Shown: piece after piece, positions 47,299-59,910 of the stretch
Layout: every line of letters begins with the position of its first letter
How positions within the stretch are numbered: position 1 is the stretch's first letter
Assembly: GCF_029626035.1 (NCBI RefSeq)
Contig: NZ_JARUBE010000003.1
Location: 744,001-808,000 of the forward strand
Source: Micromonospora sp. WMMD980
Lineage (GTDB): Bacteria > Actinomycetota > Actinomycetes > Mycobacteriales > Micromonosporaceae
DNA length: 64,000 bases
Reading direction: 5' to 3'
Made by a program: the position numbers and the translations under genes
The notes under the pieces: model-generated
What the model was told of the DNA's origin: nothing
Seen by the model: only the letters and a program-made list of their open reading frames with translations
Database searches by the model: none

Positions 47299-49140
47299 TC
47301 AGCCCTCCGCGAGGACGGCGAGGATCCCGTCGCCGTACTTGGCGAGCTTGTTCTCGCCCACGCCGCTGAAGCGGGACAGCTCGGCCAGCGACGTCGGCGG
47401 CTCGGCGGCGATCTGGCGCAGCGTCGCGTCGTGGAAGACCACGTACGCCGGTACGCCCTGTTCCTTGGCGGTCGCCGCCCGCCAGGCGCGCAACCGCTCG
47501 AAGACGCCGGCGGCGGCCGGGGAGAGGTCCGCGACGACGGTGGCCGACCCGCGCGGCTTCGCCGACCGGCCGGACAGCGGGCGCTCCGGCTCCTTGCGCA
47601 GGGTGACCGTGCGCCGCCGGCCGAGCACGTCGGCGCTGTTCTCGGTCAGCGCCAGCGTGCCGTAGTCGCCCTCCACCGCGAGCAGGCCCTCGGCGAGCAG
47701 CTGCCGCACCACCCCGCGCCACTCGACGTCGCGGAGGTCGGTGCCGATGCCGAACGTGCTCAACGCGTCGTGGCCGTGCTGGTCGATCTTGTCGGTGTGC
47801 TTGCCGAGCAGGATGTCGATGCTGTGCCCGGCACCGAATCGCTGGTTGCGTTCCCGGTCGAGCCGGTAGACGGTGGAGAGCAGCTTCTGCGCGGCCACCG
47901 TGCCGTCCCAGGACTCCGGCGGGTCGAGGCAGGTGTCGCAGTTGCCGCAGTTGGCCGCCCCGGTCTCACCGAAGTAGTCGAGAAGCTGGGCGCGGCGGCA
48001 GCGGACCGTCTCGCAGAGCGCCAGCATGGCGTCGAGGTGGGCGGCGAGGTTGCGCCGGTGCGCCAGGTCGCCCTCCGACGTGTCGATCATCTTGCGTTGC
48101 TGCACCACGTCCTGGAGCCCGTACGCCAGCCAGGCCGTGGACGGCAGCCCGTCCCGCCCGGCGCGGCCGGTCTCCTGGTAGTAGCCCTCGACCGACTTGG
48201 GCAGGTCGAGGTGGGCGACGAAGCGCACGTCGGGCTTGTCGATGCCCATGCCGAACGCGATGGTGGCCACCATGACCAGCCCGTCCTCGCGCAGGAAGCG
48301 CTGCTGGTTCCGCGCGCGGGTGCCCGCGTCCAGGCCGGCGTGGTAGGGCAGCGCCGGGATGCCGTTGGCGACCAGGAACTCGGCGGTCTTGTCCACCGAG
48401 GCCCGGGACAGGCAGTAGACGATGCCGGCGTCGCCCGGGTGCTCGTCGCGCAGCAGGCTCAGCAGTTGCCGGCGCGGCTCCCGCTTGGGCACGATCCGGT
48501 ATTGGATGTTGGGCCGGTCGAAGCTGGCCACGAAGTGCCGGGCGTCGGTGAGCTGGAGGCGGGTGGCGATCTCGGTGCGGGTGGCCCGGGTCGCGGTGGC
48601 GGTCAGCGCGATCCGCGGCACCTGCGGCCAGCGCTCGTGCAGCATCGACAGGTTGAGGTAGTCGGGGCGGAAGTCGTGCCCCCACTGGGAGACGCAGTGC
48701 GCCTCGTCGATCGCGAACAGGCCGATCTTTCCGCGTTCCAGCAGGCCCAGGGTGGACCGCACGGCCAGCCCTTCCGGCGCCAGGTAGAGCAGGTCCAGGT
48801 CGCCGGCCAGGTAGGCCGCCTCGACCCGGCGCCGCTCGCCCGGGTCCTGGGTCGAGTTGAGGAACCCGGCCCGCACGCCCACCGCGGTGAGCGCGTCGAC
48901 CTGGTCCTGCATGAGCGCGATCAGCGGCGAGACGACCACCGCCACGCCGTCGCGGACCAGCGCCGGGATCTGGTAGCAGAGCGACTTGCCGCCGCCGGTG
49001 GGCATGAGCACCAGCGCGTCGCCGCCGGCCACCACGTGCTCGATGATGTCCTGCTGGACGCCGCGGAAGGCGTCGTAGCCGAAGACCCGGCGCAGCACGC
49101 CCAGCGCGTCGGAGGTCCGCTGCTCGGTGGGGGAGACCAT
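47299..49140 (-). CDS. recQ: ATP-dependent DNA helicase RecQ
   Basis: A 613-aa 3'-5' helicase for recombination and fork repair. Motif I is MPTGGGKS (about 46-53), motif II is [18 protein letters not shown], and motif VI is [15 protein letters not shown]. The zinc-binding subdomain has C-x(17-20)-CGNCDTC (from [22 protein letters not shown]). A winged-helix RQC region is followed by an HRDC domain at the C-terminus ([32 protein letters not shown]). The ATG has a leaderless-type promoter rather than a ribosome-binding site. Confidence 0.96.
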   Translation of the reverse strand: MVSPTEQRTSDALGVLRRVFGYDAFRGVQQDIIEHVVAGGDALVLMPTGGGKSLCYQIPALVRDGVAVVVSPLIALMQDQVDALTAVGVRAGFLNSTQDPGERRRVEAAYLAGDLDLLYLAPEGLAVRSTLGLLERGKIGLFAIDEAHCVSQWGHDFRPDYLNLSMLHERWPQVPRIALTATATRATRTEIATRLQLTDARHFVASFDRPNIQYRIVPKREPRRQLLSLLRDEHPGDAGIVYCLSRASVDKTAEFLVANGIPALPYHAGLDAGTRARNQQRFLREDGLVMVATIAFGMGIDKPDVRFVAHLDLPKSVEGYYQETGRAGRDGLPSTAWLAYGLQDVVQQRKMIDTSEGDLAHRRNLAAHLDAMLALCETVRCRRAQLLDYFGETGAANCGNCDTCLDPPESWDGTVAAQKLLSTVYRLDRERNQRFGAGHSIDILLGKHTDKIDQHGHDALSTFGIGTDLRDVEWRGVVRQLLAEGLLAVEGDYGTLALTENSADVLGRRRTVTLRKEPERPLSGRSAKPRGSATVVADLSPAAAGVFERLRAWRAATAKEQGVPAYVVFHDATLRQIAAEPPTSLAELSRFSGVGENKLAKYGDGILAVLAEG

Positions 49141-49146
49141 CCGCGC

Positions 49147-49152
49147 AGTCTA
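49147..49152 (-). promoter_or_regulatory. -10 box of leaderless recQ
   Basis: TAGACT on the minus strand is followed by 6 nt (GCGCGG) and the ATG at 49140. Confidence 0.55.
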
Positions 49153-49275
49153 CGAGCGCCCGCCGACGACGCCGCGCCCCGAGCGGCCGCGTGGCGGGGT
49201 CCGGGACCACGACGAATCGGGCAACCGGCTGTTCCGGTGGTCACCCCGTGGAATCCCGGGCCGGGTCGCAGCCGT

Positions 49276-49281
49276 TAGAGT
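49276..49281 (+). promoter_or_regulatory. Candidate -10 box of the rapZ-yvcK-whiA operon
   Basis: TAGAGT lies about 55 nt before the rapZ GTG and matches the TANNNT class; the -35 region is poor. Confidence 0.4.
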
Positions 49282-49336
49282 CGGCGACTGACCATGCGCG
49301 GCCGATCGGCTGCGGCGCCACGGCTGGGGGTAGCGG

Positions 49337-50275
49337 GTGAGCGAGGCGCGAACGGCGGAGGGCCTGGTGCCGACCGACGCGGAGACGGCGGAGGGACGAC
49401 CGGCGCCGGCGGAGGCGGAAACCTCCCTGGTGGTGGTGACCGGCCTCTCCGGCGGTGGCCGCAGCACGGTGGCCCGGGCGTTGGAGAACGTCGGTTACTA
49501 CGTGGTCGACAACCTGCCCCAGGCGCTCCTGCTGGACATGGCCGAGCTGGCGTCCAAGGCCGGCGGCGCGGCCCGGCGTACGGCGATGGTGCTCGACGTG
49601 CGCTCCCGCGCCTTCTCCACGGACCTGGCCGGCGCGATCCGGGAGCTGCGCGAGCGGGGCTTCTCGCCCCGGGTGGTCTTCGTCGACGCCGACGACGAGG
49701 TGCTGATCCGCCGGTTCGAGAGCGTGCGCCGCTCGCACCCGTTGCAGGGCGACGGGCGGCTGGCCGACGGCATCGCGGTCGAGCGGACGCTGCTGGAGGA
49801 GGCCCGGGAGCAGGCCGACGTGATCATCGACACCAGCCACCTGAACGTCAACCAGCTCCGCCGCCGGGTGGAGGAGCTGTTCGGCGGGGAGGACGCCCGC
49901 CGGCTGCGGATCACCGTGCTGTCGTTCGGTTTCAAGTACGGCCTCCCGCCGGACGCCGACTTCGTGATGGACGCCAGGTTCCTGCCCAACCCGTACTGGG
50001 TGCCGGAGCTGCGCGAGCACACCGGGCGCGAGGAGGCGGTCAGCGCGTACGTGCTGGGTCAGGAGGGCGCCGACGCGTTCGTCGCCGGGTACGCCGACCT
50101 GGTCAACGCCACCACCGCGGGTTTCGAGCGGGAGGGCAAGCGTTACCTGACGGTGGCGGTCGGCTGCACCGGCGGCAAGCACCGCAGCGTCGCGATCGCC
50201 GAGGAGTTGGCCGTCCGGCTGCGCGCCTCCGGCATCGCCGCCAACCCGCAGCACCGGGACCTGGGGCGGGAGTGA
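49337..50275 (+). CDS. rapZ: RNase adapter RapZ
   Basis: A 312-aa nucleotide-binding protein. The P-loop reads GLSGGGRS (36-43), with Arg in place of the usual Lys. The RapZ C-terminal domain includes TVLSFGFKYGLPPDADFVMDARFLPNPYW and VGCTGGKHRSVAIAEEL. In Escherichia coli it adapts RNase E to a small RNA for amino-sugar control and binds GlcN6P; the role in actinobacteria is less clear. The start GTG is followed by a variable N-terminus of about 30 residues. Its stop overlaps the next start in GTGA, and the gene trio rapZ-yvcK-whiA is conserved in Gram-positives. Confidence 0.94.
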   Translation: MSEARTAEGLVPTDAETAEGRPAPAEAETSLVVVTGLSGGGRSTVARALENVGYYVVDNLPQALLLDMAELASKAGGAARRTAMVLDVRSRAFSTDLAGAIRELRERGFSPRVVFVDADDEVLIRRFESVRRSHPLQGDGRLADGIAVERTLLEEAREQADVIIDTSHLNVNQLRRRVEELFGGEDARRLRITVLSFGFKYGLPPDADFVMDARFLPNPYWVPELREHTGREEAVSAYVLGQEGADAFVAGYADLVNATTAGFEREGKRYLTVAVGCTGGKHRSVAIAEELAVRLRASGIAANPQHRDLGRE

Positions 50276-51276
50276 CCCCGACCAGGGTGGTCGCGTTCGG
50301 TGGCGGCCACGGCCTCTCGGCGTCCCTGCGGGCGCTGCGGCACTGCGTACCCGGACTTGACCTGGACATCACCGCGGTGGTCACGGTCGGCGACGACGGC
50401 GGCTCCAGCGGCCGGTTGCGCGCCGAGCGCGGTGGCCTGCCCCCGGGCGACCTGCGACAGGCGCTGGTCGCGCTCTCCGGTGACCATCCGGCGACCCGGC
50501 GCAGCGCGGCGCTGTTCCAGCACCGCTTCGCCGCCGCCGCGCCGGTGCCGACGCTGGGCGCGCCGGCTCCGGACAGCGGCGCGGGCGATCCGCTGGCCGG
50601 CCACGCGGTGGGCAACCTGCTGCTGCACGGGCTGACCGAGCTGCTCGGCGACCCGGTGGCGGCGCTCGACCACGCCGGCGCGATGCTCGGCGCGGTCGGC
50701 CGGGTGCTGCCGATGTCCCGCCAGCCGGTGGGGATCGAGGCCCAGGTCCGCGGCGCCGACCCGGCCCGCCCGGACGAGGTGCGCACGCTGCGCGGGCAGC
50801 ACCAGGTGGCGGTCACCACGGGCATTGTGGAGTCGCTGCGGCTGACCCCGGCCGCGCCGGCCGCTTGCGCCGAGGCGGTGACCGCGGTACGCGCAGCCGA
50901 CTGGCTCATCTTCGGGCCGGGCAGCTGGTACACCAGTGTGTTGCCGCACCTGCTGGTGCCCGGCCTGGCCGACGCGATCGTCTCCAGCCCGGCGCGCCGG
51001 CTGGTGACGCTGAACCTGGTGGCCGAGAAGGAGACGTCCGGGCTGTCCCTGCCCGACCATCTGGACACCCTGCGGCGCTATCTGCCCGAGTTGAAGGTGG
51101 ACATGGTGCTGGCCGACTCCACGGCGGTGGGTGACCCCGTGGCGGTCGAACGTGCGGCAGAATCGCTGGGTGCCCGGCTGGTCCTCGCCCCCGTCGCCGT
51201 CACCGACGGCACACCCCGTCATGATCCGGCCGCACTCGGCGCCGCACTGGTGCCTGTCCTGGGCGCCGATCGTTAG
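50272..51276 (+). CDS. yvcK: YvcK family gluconeogenesis/morphogenesis factor
   Basis: A 334-aa CofD-like Rossmann protein. VVAFGGGHGLSASLRALR starts the fold, TVGDDGGSSGRLRAERGGLPPGDLRQALVAL is the CofD/YvcK substrate loop, and IFGPGSWYTSVLPHLLVPGLADAI is diagnostic. YvcK binds UDP-sugars and in mycobacteria (CuvA) and Bacillus governs cell-wall growth. GTG at 50272 overlaps the rapZ stop by 4 nt. Confidence 0.93.
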   Translation: MTPTRVVAFGGGHGLSASLRALRHCVPGLDLDITAVVTVGDDGGSSGRLRAERGGLPPGDLRQALVALSGDHPATRRSAALFQHRFAAAAPVPTLGAPAPDSGAGDPLAGHAVGNLLLHGLTELLGDPVAALDHAGAMLGAVGRVLPMSRQPVGIEAQVRGADPARPDEVRTLRGQHQVAVTTGIVESLRLTPAAPAACAEAVTAVRAADWLIFGPGSWYTSVLPHLLVPGLADAIVSSPARRLVTLNLVAEKETSGLSLPDHLDTLRRYLPELKVDMVLADSTAVGDPVAVERAAESLGARLVLAPVAVTDGTPRHDPAALGAALVPVLGADR

Positions 51277-51330
51277 ACACGTACGTAATCACCGGCGACA
51301 CGCCGGAACCGGTCCTGAGGGGGCGCTGGA

Positions 51331-52311
51331 ATGGCGATGACGGCTGCGGTCAAGGACGAGCTGAGTCGGGTCGACGTGCCCAAGCCCTGCTGCCGCCGGG
51401 CGGAGATGGCCGCCCTGCTGCGCTTCGCTGGCGGCCTGCACATCGTGTCGGGGCGCGTGGTGGTCGAGGCGGAGCTGGACACCGGCGCGGTGGCCCGCCG
51501 GCTGCGGCGGGAGATCGCCGAGGTCTACGGCTATCCGAGCGAGATCCACGTGCTCGCCTCGGGCGGCCTGCGCAAGGGCAGCCACTTCATCGTGCGGGTG
51601 GTCAAGGACGGCGAGGCGCTGGCCCGGCAGACCGGCCTGCTGGACGTGCGGGGCCGCCCGGTGCGGGGCCTGCCGCCGCACGTGGTGGCCGCCAACGTCT
51701 GCTGCGCGGTCTCGGCCTGGCGGGGCGCGTTCATGGCGCACGGCTCGCTGACCGAGCCGGGCCGCTCCAGCGCCTTGGAGATCACCTGCCCGGGGCCGGA
51801 GTCGGCGCTCGCGCTGGTCGGCGCCGCCCGCCGGATCGGCATCACCGCCAAGAACCGTGAGGTGCGCGGCGTGGACCGGGTGGTGGTGAAGGACGGCGAC
51901 GCGATCGCCGCGCTGCTCACCCGCATCGGCGCGCACTCCAGCGTGCTGGCCTGGGAGGAGCGTCGGGTCCGCCGCGAGGTGCGCGCGACCGCCAACCGGC
52001 TGGCCAACTTCGACGACGCGAACCTGCGCCGCTCGGCGCGCGCGGCGGTGGCCGCCGCCGCCCGGGTGACCCGGGCGCTGGAGATCCTCGCCGACGACGC
52101 GCCCAACCACCTGACCTCGGCCGGGCGGCTGCGGCTGGAGCACCGCCAGGCGTCGCTGGAGGAGCTGGGCGCGCTCGCCGAGCCGCCGCTGACCAAGGAC
52201 GCCATCGCCGGCCGGATCCGCCGGCTGCTCGCGCTCGCCGACAAGCGGGCCCGTGACCTCGGCATCCCGGATACCGAAGCGGCAGTCACGCCGGACATGC
52301 TCGTGGTCTGA
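51331..52311 (+). CDS. whiA: DNA-binding protein WhiA
   Basis: A 326-aa regulator needed for sporulation septation in Streptomyces and for cell division in other Gram-positives. The N-terminal part is a degenerate LAGLIDADG homing-endonuclease fold ([42 protein letters not shown]). The C-terminal helix-turn-helix is [47 protein letters not shown] lies 7-8 nt before the ATG. It follows yvcK by 54 nt. Confidence 0.96.
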   Translation: MAMTAAVKDELSRVDVPKPCCRRAEMAALLRFAGGLHIVSGRVVVEAELDTGAVARRLRREIAEVYGYPSEIHVLASGGLRKGSHFIVRVVKDGEALARQTGLLDVRGRPVRGLPPHVVAANVCCAVSAWRGAFMAHGSLTEPGRSSALEITCPGPESALALVGAARRIGITAKNREVRGVDRVVVKDGDAIAALLTRIGAHSSVLAWEERRVRREVRATANRLANFDDANLRRSARAAVAAAARVTRALEILADDAPNHLTSAGRLRLEHRQASLEELGALAEPPLTKDAIAGRIRRLLALADKRARDLGIPDTEAAVTPDMLVV

Positions 52312-52379
52312 TAGGACGCAGGGGCGCCGTCGCGCGACCGGGATCACCACCCGGCGCAGCGCGCCGCCACGCGCTCGGA

Positions 52380-54835
<2,456 letters not shown>

Positions 54836-55627
54836 ATGGCGAGCACCACCCGCCGGCCGCTGATGGCCGGCAACTGGAAGATGAACCTGAACCACCTCGA
54901 GGCCAACCTGCTGGTGCAGAAGCTGGCCGCGAGCCTCAACGAGAAGCAGCTCACCGACGTCGAGTGCGTGGTGCTGCCGCCCTTCACCGACCTGCGTACC
55001 GTGCAGACCGCGGTGGACGGCGACAAGCTGCTGATCGGCTACGGCGCGCAGGACCTGTCGCCGTTCGCCTCGGGCGCCTACACCGGCGACATCGCCGGGC
55101 CGATGCTGGCGAAGCTGGGCTGCGGCTACGTGGTGGTCGGCCACTCCGAGCGGCGGCAGTACCACTACGAGGACGACGCGCTGGTCAACGCGAAGGTGGC
55201 GGCGGCGCTGGCGAACGGGCTCACCCCGATCCTGTGCATCGGTGAGGGCCTGGAGATCCGCGAGCAGCTCAAGCAGGTTCCGCACTGCTGCGACCAGCTC
55301 GACGGCGCGCTGAAGGGCCTCACCGCCGAGCAGGTGACGAAGGTCGTCGTGGCGTACGAGCCGGTCTGGGCGATCGGCACCGGCAAGACGGCGACGCCGG
55401 AGGACGCGCAGGAGGTCTGCGGCGAGGTGCGCAAGCGGCTCGTGGAGACCTATGACGAGGCCACCGCCGGGCAGGTCCGGATCCTCTACGGCGGGTCGGT
55501 CAAGGCGTCGAACGTCGCCGCGATCATGGCTCAGCCCGACGTGGACGGGGCCCTGGTCGGGGGCGCGAGCCTGGACGCGGAGGAGTTCGCGCAGATCTGT
55601 CGGTTCCCGGAGCACACGGCCCGCTGA
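54836..55627 (+). CDS. tpiA: Triosephosphate isomerase
   Basis: A 263-aa TIM-barrel enzyme interconverting dihydroxyacetone phosphate and glyceraldehyde 3-phosphate. The catalytic residues are visible: Lys in MAGNWKMN, His in VVGHSERR and Glu in [21 protein letters not shown]; the phosphate-binding loop is [11 protein letters not shown]. The ATG directly follows the pgk stop, so translation is coupled. Confidence 0.97.
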   Translation: MASTTRRPLMAGNWKMNLNHLEANLLVQKLAASLNEKQLTDVECVVLPPFTDLRTVQTAVDGDKLLIGYGAQDLSPFASGAYTGDIAGPMLAKLGCGYVVVGHSERRQYHYEDDALVNAKVAAALANGLTPILCIGEGLEIREQLKQVPHCCDQLDGALKGLTAEQVTKVVVAYEPVWAIGTGKTATPEDAQEVCGEVRKRLVETYDEATAGQVRILYGGSVKASNVAAIMAQPDVDGALVGGASLDAEEFAQICRFPEHTAR

Positions 55628-55722
55628 TCGCTCGCTATCCTTGACGCTGCCCGTCCAACGGTCGGTGCCGCCGTGCCCGACAGGTCCGGGCAGTGATCGT
55701 AACGAGAGGACTGACCCCCGCC

Positions 55723-55983
55723 ATGCCGATCTGGTTCGCCTACACGATGATCACGCTGTTGGTCATCACCAGCGTGCTGCTCGTCCTGCTGATCCTCCTG
55801 CACCGCGGTAAGGGCGGCGGGTTGTCGAGCATGTTCGGCGGCGGCGTCAGCTCCAGCCTGGCCGGTTCCTCGGTGGCCGAGAAGAACCTCGACCGCTACA
55901 CCGTTCTGGTAGGGATCGTCTGGTTCGCGTGCATCGTCGGGCTGGGGCTCTGGCTCCGGCTCCAGATGAGCAGCGGCACCTGA
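55723..55983 (+). CDS. secG: Preprotein translocase subunit SecG
   Basis: An 86-aa inner-membrane protein of the Sec channel, with two hydrophobic helices (MITLLVITSVLLVLLILLH and YTVLVGIVWFACIVGLGLWL) joined by the conserved loop KGGGLSSMFGGG. Its position after tpiA is conserved in actinobacteria. A classic intrinsic terminator follows 24 nt downstream. A TATCCT box at 55636-55641 could supply extra transcription. Confidence 0.95.
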   Translation: MPIWFAYTMITLLVITSVLLVLLILLHRGKGGGLSSMFGGGVSSSLAGSSVAEKNLDRYTVLVGIVWFACIVGLGLWLRLQMSSGT

Positions 55984-56001
55984 GCGAGCGCCGAAGAAGC
56001 G

Positions 56002-56007
56002 TACAAT
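56002..56007 (+). promoter_or_regulatory. Candidate -10 box of rbpA
   Basis: TACAAT, a near-perfect -10 sequence, lies directly before the secG terminator hairpin and about 108 nt before rbpA. The start site would fall within the hairpin sequence, so this is uncertain. Confidence 0.4.
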
Positions 56008-56046
56008 CTGCGCGCGGTCCGTCACGGACCGCGCGCAGTTTTGTTT
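56008..56046 (+). terminator. Intrinsic terminator of the gap-pgk-tpiA-secG operon
   Basis: A perfect 14-bp stem (CTGCGCGCGGTCCG and its complement) with a 3-nt loop is followed by TTTTGTTT. A U-tract like this is rare in such high-GC DNA. Confidence 0.92.
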
Positions 56047-56114
56047 CTCCGCCCGTCGCCCGTCGCCGACCCCTTCCGGCGGCGGTCCCCTCCGACGACA
56101 GGGAGCGAGCAACC

Positions 56115-56459
56115 GTGCCCAGCAACAACGTCATCCGCGGCACCCGCATCGGGTCCGCCCCCGAGCGTTTCGACCAGCGCACCGAGCCGGCGCCACGACG
56201 GCCGGTCGTCTACTGGTGCCGCCACGAGCACCGGGTCGAGTTCCTGATCGCCGCCGAGGCCGAGACCCCGGCGACGTGGGACTGCCCCCGCTGCGGGGAG
56301 CCGGCCGGCCCCGAACCGGGCAACCCGCCGGGCCGCCAGCGCGCCGAGCCCTTCAAGACCCACCTGGCGTACGTGCAGGAGCGGCGCACACCGGAGGAGG
56401 GGGAGGCGCTGCTCGCCGAGGCCCTCGCCGCGCTGCGGCGACGCCGAGGTCGCGCCTGA
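56115..56459 (+). CDS. rbpA: RNA polymerase-binding protein RbpA
   Basis: A 114-aa actinobacterial transcription activator that stabilises the sigma factor and open complex. The N-terminal NNVIRGTRIGSAPERFD, the core domain VVYWCRHEHRVEFLIAAEAETPATWDCPRCGEPAG, and the sigma-interaction region PFKTHLAYVQERRTPEEGEALLAEALAAL match the family. The GTG at 56115 has GGGAGCGAG about 5-10 nt before it. It converges with pgl; a duplicated repeat fills the gap. Confidence 0.93.
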   Translation: MPSNNVIRGTRIGSAPERFDQRTEPAPRRPVVYWCRHEHRVEFLIAAEAETPATWDCPRCGEPAGPEPGNPPGRQRAEPFKTHLAYVQERRTPEEGEALLAEALAALRRRRGRA

Positions 56460-56461
56460 GG

Positions 56462-56511
56462 GGCGTTAAGAAGGGGCCCCGCCTATACCGCAGGCGTTAA
56501 GAGGGGGCCCC
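56462..56511. repeat. Tandem GGCGTTAAGARGGGGCCCC repeat
   Basis: Two 19-nt units, at 56462-56480 and 56493-56511, differ at one base and are separated by 12 nt (31-bp period). Each contains GGGGCCCC. They fill the 57-nt gap between convergent rbpA and pgl and may act as a terminator for both. Confidence 0.75.
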
Positions 56512-56516
56512 TCCTT

Positions 56517-57287
56517 TCACCTCAGGCTGCGGGCGCGGGGCGGCACGTCGGCCGCGGCCGCGCGGTCCAGCAGCCAGAGGGTTCGGGAGACGCCCCGCAC
56601 CCCGGCCGCCGGCAGTTGCACCGGCCCGGCCCCGGCCAGCGCCATGCCCACCGCCCGGGCCTTGTCCGCCCCGGCGGCGACCAGCCACACCTCCTCGGCC
56701 GTGTTGATGGCCGGCAGGGTCAGCGTGGTGCGCACCGGCGGCGGCTTCGGGCTGCCCCGCACCGCGCTGACCGGCCGGTTGTCGTGGTGCACCGGGTGCT
56801 CCGGGAACACCGACGCCACGTGCCCGTCCTCGCCGACGCCGAGCATCAGCACGTCGAAGTGGGGCAGCGCCGCGGTGCCCGGCCGGGCGGCGGCGGCCAG
56901 CTCCCGCGCGTACCCGGCGGCGGCCGCCTCCGGGTCGTCGCCGGCCGGGCCGTCGGAGGCCGGCATCGGGTGCACCCGCGCCGGGTCCAGCGGCAGCGCG
57001 TCCAGCAGTGCCGCCCGGGCCTGGGTCTCGTTGCGCTCCGGGTCGCCGGACGGCAGGAACCGCTCGTCCCCCCACCAGATGTCGACCCGGGACCAGTCCA
57101 CGGCGTCCCGGGCCGGCAACTGGCCGACCGCCCGGTGGACCGCCGCGGCGATCCGCCCGCCGGTCAGCACCACCGACGCCTGACCACGTTCGGCCTGCGC
57201 GTCGAGCAGCTTCACCACCAGTCGGGCCGCCACCGCCTGCGCGAGCAGGTCGGGGTCGGCGTGTACGGCGACACTCGCCTCAGTCAT
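56517..57287 (-). CDS. pgl: 6-phosphogluconolactonase
   Basis: A 256-aa enzyme that hydrolyses 6-phosphogluconolactone in the oxidative pentose-phosphate pathway. Landmarks are VVLTGGRIAAAVHRA, DIWWGDERFLPSGDPERNETQARAALLD and LMLGVGEDGHVASVFPEHP, with PAINTAEEVWLVAAGADKA near the end. It is the last gene of the pgi-zwf-opcA-pgl series, 45 nt after opcA. Confidence 0.95.
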   Translation of the reverse strand: MTEASVAVHADPDLLAQAVAARLVVKLLDAQAERGQASVVLTGGRIAAAVHRAVGQLPARDAVDWSRVDIWWGDERFLPSGDPERNETQARAALLDALPLDPARVHPMPASDGPAGDDPEAAAAGYARELAAAARPGTAALPHFDVLMLGVGEDGHVASVFPEHPVHHDNRPVSAVRGSPKPPPVRTTLTLPAINTAEEVWLVAAGADKARAVGMALAGAGPVQLPAAGVRGVSRTLWLLDRAAAADVPPRARSLR

Positions 57288-57332
57288 CCGTTGTGCCTCG
57301 TGTCTTTGTGCTTCCGACCGCCGGTCGGGCGG

Positions 57333-58349
57333 TCACTCGTTGGCTGTCGCGCCCGCGTGCGCGGTCACCCCGGCCTCGGCCCGCTGGGCGGTCGCCGGAT
57401 CCTTCCACACGTGCACCCGCTGCGGCGCGCGCTGGTCCAGGCCGGTCAGCCCGGCCGTCGCGCCGAGCGCCTCGGCGTACACCTGGTCGGCGTCGAGGCG
57501 GCGCAGCTCCTCGGCCAGCTCGTCGCCGAGCGGCCGGCGGACCAGCGGCAGCGTCCGGTCCTCCTGGCCGGTACGCCGGAACACCGCGACGCTGTCGTCC
57601 CGGGTCAGCGTCAGCTCGTCGCCGTTGGCGCAGCGCAACTGCACCTCGCGCATCCGCGGGAACTCGTCGGTGTGCTCCCATACCGGTTCGATGCCCAGCC
57701 GGGCGCTCAGCCAGCCGCACATCAACGCCGCCGTCGGGTCGGTGCGCGGCGCCACCACCGTCGCCTCGGTGACCCGGGCCTGGGTGGTGTCGAACGCGCC
57801 GGCGACGAGCGTGCGCCACGGGGTGATCCGGGTCCAGGCCAGGTCGGTGTCGCCCGGCGCGTAGTCGCAGGCCCGTTCCCGCAGCGCGGCGATCGGGTCG
57901 GTGGCCTGCGCCGAGTCGGTGATCCGTCGGTCGGCGACCACGCCGAGGAAGTCGGTGGCGATCTCGTCCGGCGGCTCACCGTGCCACCAGGTCACCACCG
58001 GCACGTCCGGCACCAGCAGCGGCATCACCACGGACTCGGCGTGCAGCGCCAGCCGGCCGTACATCCGGGTGACCACCGCCTCGCACGGGCCGAGCCGGCC
58101 GCCCACGACGATCTCCGCGTCCAGCCGGTTGCGGTCCCGCTCGATCTCGGAGCGGACCACCACGAGCAGCCGGCACGGGTGCGCGGCGGCGGCGATGGTG
58201 GCCGCCGCCTCGGCCTCCCGGACCCGCTTCTCGTCCACCACGACGATCAACGTGAGCGCCATGCCGCTGGCCACCCCGCCCGCGCTGCGCCGCTCGGCGG
58301 CCAGCGCCTTGACCACCTCGTTGCCGGTGGTGTCCCATAGCCCGATCAT
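57333..58349 (-). CDS. opcA: Glucose-6-phosphate dehydrogenase assembly protein OpcA
   Basis: A 338-aa protein required for active Zwf in actinobacteria and cyanobacteria; it acts as an allosteric partner. The family pattern begins [25 protein letters not shown], continues with LVVVRSE and [35 protein letters not shown] and [23 protein letters not shown]. The start codon overlaps the zwf stop in ATGA, and GGAGAAGAG lies upstream, so the pair is tightly coupled. Confidence 0.96.
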   Translation of the reverse strand: MIGLWDTTGNEVVKALAAERRSAGGVASGMALTLIVVVDEKRVREAEAAATIAAAAHPCRLLVVVRSEIERDRNRLDAEIVVGGRLGPCEAVVTRMYGRLALHAESVVMPLLVPDVPVVTWWHGEPPDEIATDFLGVVADRRITDSAQATDPIAALRERACDYAPGDTDLAWTRITPWRTLVAGAFDTTQARVTEATVVAPRTDPTAALMCGWLSARLGIEPVWEHTDEFPRMREVQLRCANGDELTLTRDDSVAVFRRTGQEDRTLPLVRRPLGDELAEELRRLDADQVYAEALGATAGLTGLDQRAPQRVHVWKDPATAQRAEAGVTAHAGATANE

Positions 58350-59860
58350 GCTCTTCTCCAAGCTCTTCCCTCGGCGGCCAGCATCTCGTCGGCGGCCCGG
58401 GGGCCCCACTCGCCGGCCCGGTACGGCTCCGGCTTCGTGCCCTCCCAGGCGTGCTCCAGCGGGTCCACCACCTGCCAGCTCTGCTCCACCTCGGCGGCGT
58501 CCGGGAACAGCGTCCGGTCGCCGATGAGCACGTCCAGCACCAACCGTTCGTACGCCTCCGGGCTGGACTCGGTGAACGCCTCGCCGTACTGGAAGTCCAT
58601 CGCGATGTCGCGGACCTCCATGGTGGTGCCCGGCACCTTCGAGCCGAACTTCAGCACCACGCCCTCGTCCGGCTGGACCCGGATGACGAGCTGGTTGGCG
58701 CCGAGCGACTCCATGTCGGCCGGGTTGAACGGCAGGTGCGGCGCCTTCTTGAACATGATGGCCACCTCGGTGACCCGCCGGGGCAGCCGCTTGCCGGCCC
58801 GGATGTAGAACGGCACCCCGGCCCAGCGCCGGTTCTGGATGGCCAGCTTCACCGCCACGTACGTCTCGGTGGTGGAGTCCGCCGGGACGTCCTCCTCCTC
58901 CAGGTAGCCCTTCGCGCGTTCGCCGCCCACCCAGCCGGGCAGGTACTGGCCGCGCACGGTGTCCCGGGCGACGTCCCGGGGCACGGCGATCGCCTTGAGC
59001 ACCTTGAGCTTCTCGGCCCGGATCTCGTCGGCGTCGAAGCTCGTCGGCTCCTCCATCGCGACCAGGGCGAGCAACTGGAGCAGGTGGTTCTGGAGCACGT
59101 CGCGGGCGGTGCCGACCGAGTCGTAGAACGCCGCCCGGGTGCCGATGCCGACGTCCTCGGCCATGGTGATCTGCACCGAGTCGACGTACTTGGAGTTCCA
59201 CAGCGGCTCGAACAGGTTGTTGGCGAACCGCAGCGCCAGGATGTTCTGGACCGTCTCCTTGCCCAGGTAGTGGTCGATCCGGAAGACGTCCTGACGGGTG
59301 AAGACGTCGTCGACCAGGTCGTTGAGCGACTTGGCCGAGGGCAGGTCGTTGCCGAACGGCTTCTCCACCACCACCCGCCGCCAGCCGCCGGACTTCTCGT
59401 TGTCCGCCATGCCGGTGCGGGCGAGCTGCTTGAGCACCACCGGGAAGGCCGCCGGGGGGATGGAGAAGTAGAACGCGGCGTTGCCGGCGATGCCGTGCGT
59501 CTCGCGCAGCTCGTCGAGCGTGGTGGCGAGGTGGTCGAAGGCGGCGTCGTCGTCGAACGAGCCGCCGACGAACTTGACGTTGCCGACGAGCCGGGCCCAG
59601 ACCTCCTCCCGCCACGGGGTGCGGGCGTGTTTTTTGGCCGCGTCGTGCGCCAGCGACTCGAAGTCGCCGTCGCCCCAGTCGCGGCGGGCGAAGCCGAGGA
59701 CCACGAAGCCGGGCGGCAGGAGCCCTCGGTTGGCCAGGTCGTAGACCGCCGGTAGCAGCTTCTTGCGGGCCAGGTCCCCGGTGACCCCGAAGATCACCAA
59801 GGCGCACGGCTCGGGGATCCGCGGCAGCCGCCGGTCCTGCGGGTCGCGCAGCGGGTTCAC
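58346..59860 (-). CDS. zwf: Glucose-6-phosphate dehydrogenase
   Basis: A 504-aa enzyme that makes NADPH by oxidising glucose 6-phosphate. The NADP site is [19 protein letters not shown], the substrate-binding and catalytic stretch is [14 protein letters not shown], and EKPFG is conserved. The start is decided by the ribosome-binding site: AGGAGGAGGT lies 6 nt before the GTG at 59860. An alternative GTG at 59914 overlaps the pgi stop in GTGA and adds 18 residues, but has no such site. Confidence 0.95.
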   Translation of the reverse strand: MNPLRDPQDRRLPRIPEPCALVIFGVTGDLARKKLLPAVYDLANRGLLPPGFVVLGFARRDWGDGDFESLAHDAAKKHARTPWREEVWARLVGNVKFVGGSFDDDAAFDHLATTLDELRETHGIAGNAAFYFSIPPAAFPVVLKQLARTGMADNEKSGGWRRVVVEKPFGNDLPSAKSLNDLVDDVFTRQDVFRIDHYLGKETVQNILALRFANNLFEPLWNSKYVDSVQITMAEDVGIGTRAAFYDSVGTARDVLQNHLLQLLALVAMEEPTSFDADEIRAEKLKVLKAIAVPRDVARDTVRGQYLPGWVGGERAKGYLEEEDVPADSTTETYVAVKLAIQNRRWAGVPFYIRAGKRLPRRVTEVAIMFKKAPHLPFNPADMESLGANQLVIRVQPDEGVVLKFGSKVPGTTMEVRDIAMDFQYGEAFTESSPEAYERLVLDVLIGDRTLFPDAAEVEQSWQVVDPLEHAWEGTKPEPYRAGEWGPRAADEMLAAEGRAWRRA

Positions 59861-59910
59861 CGGGCCACCTCCTCCTGCATCTCGGTCCACTGATTCCAGG
59901 TCATTGATCG

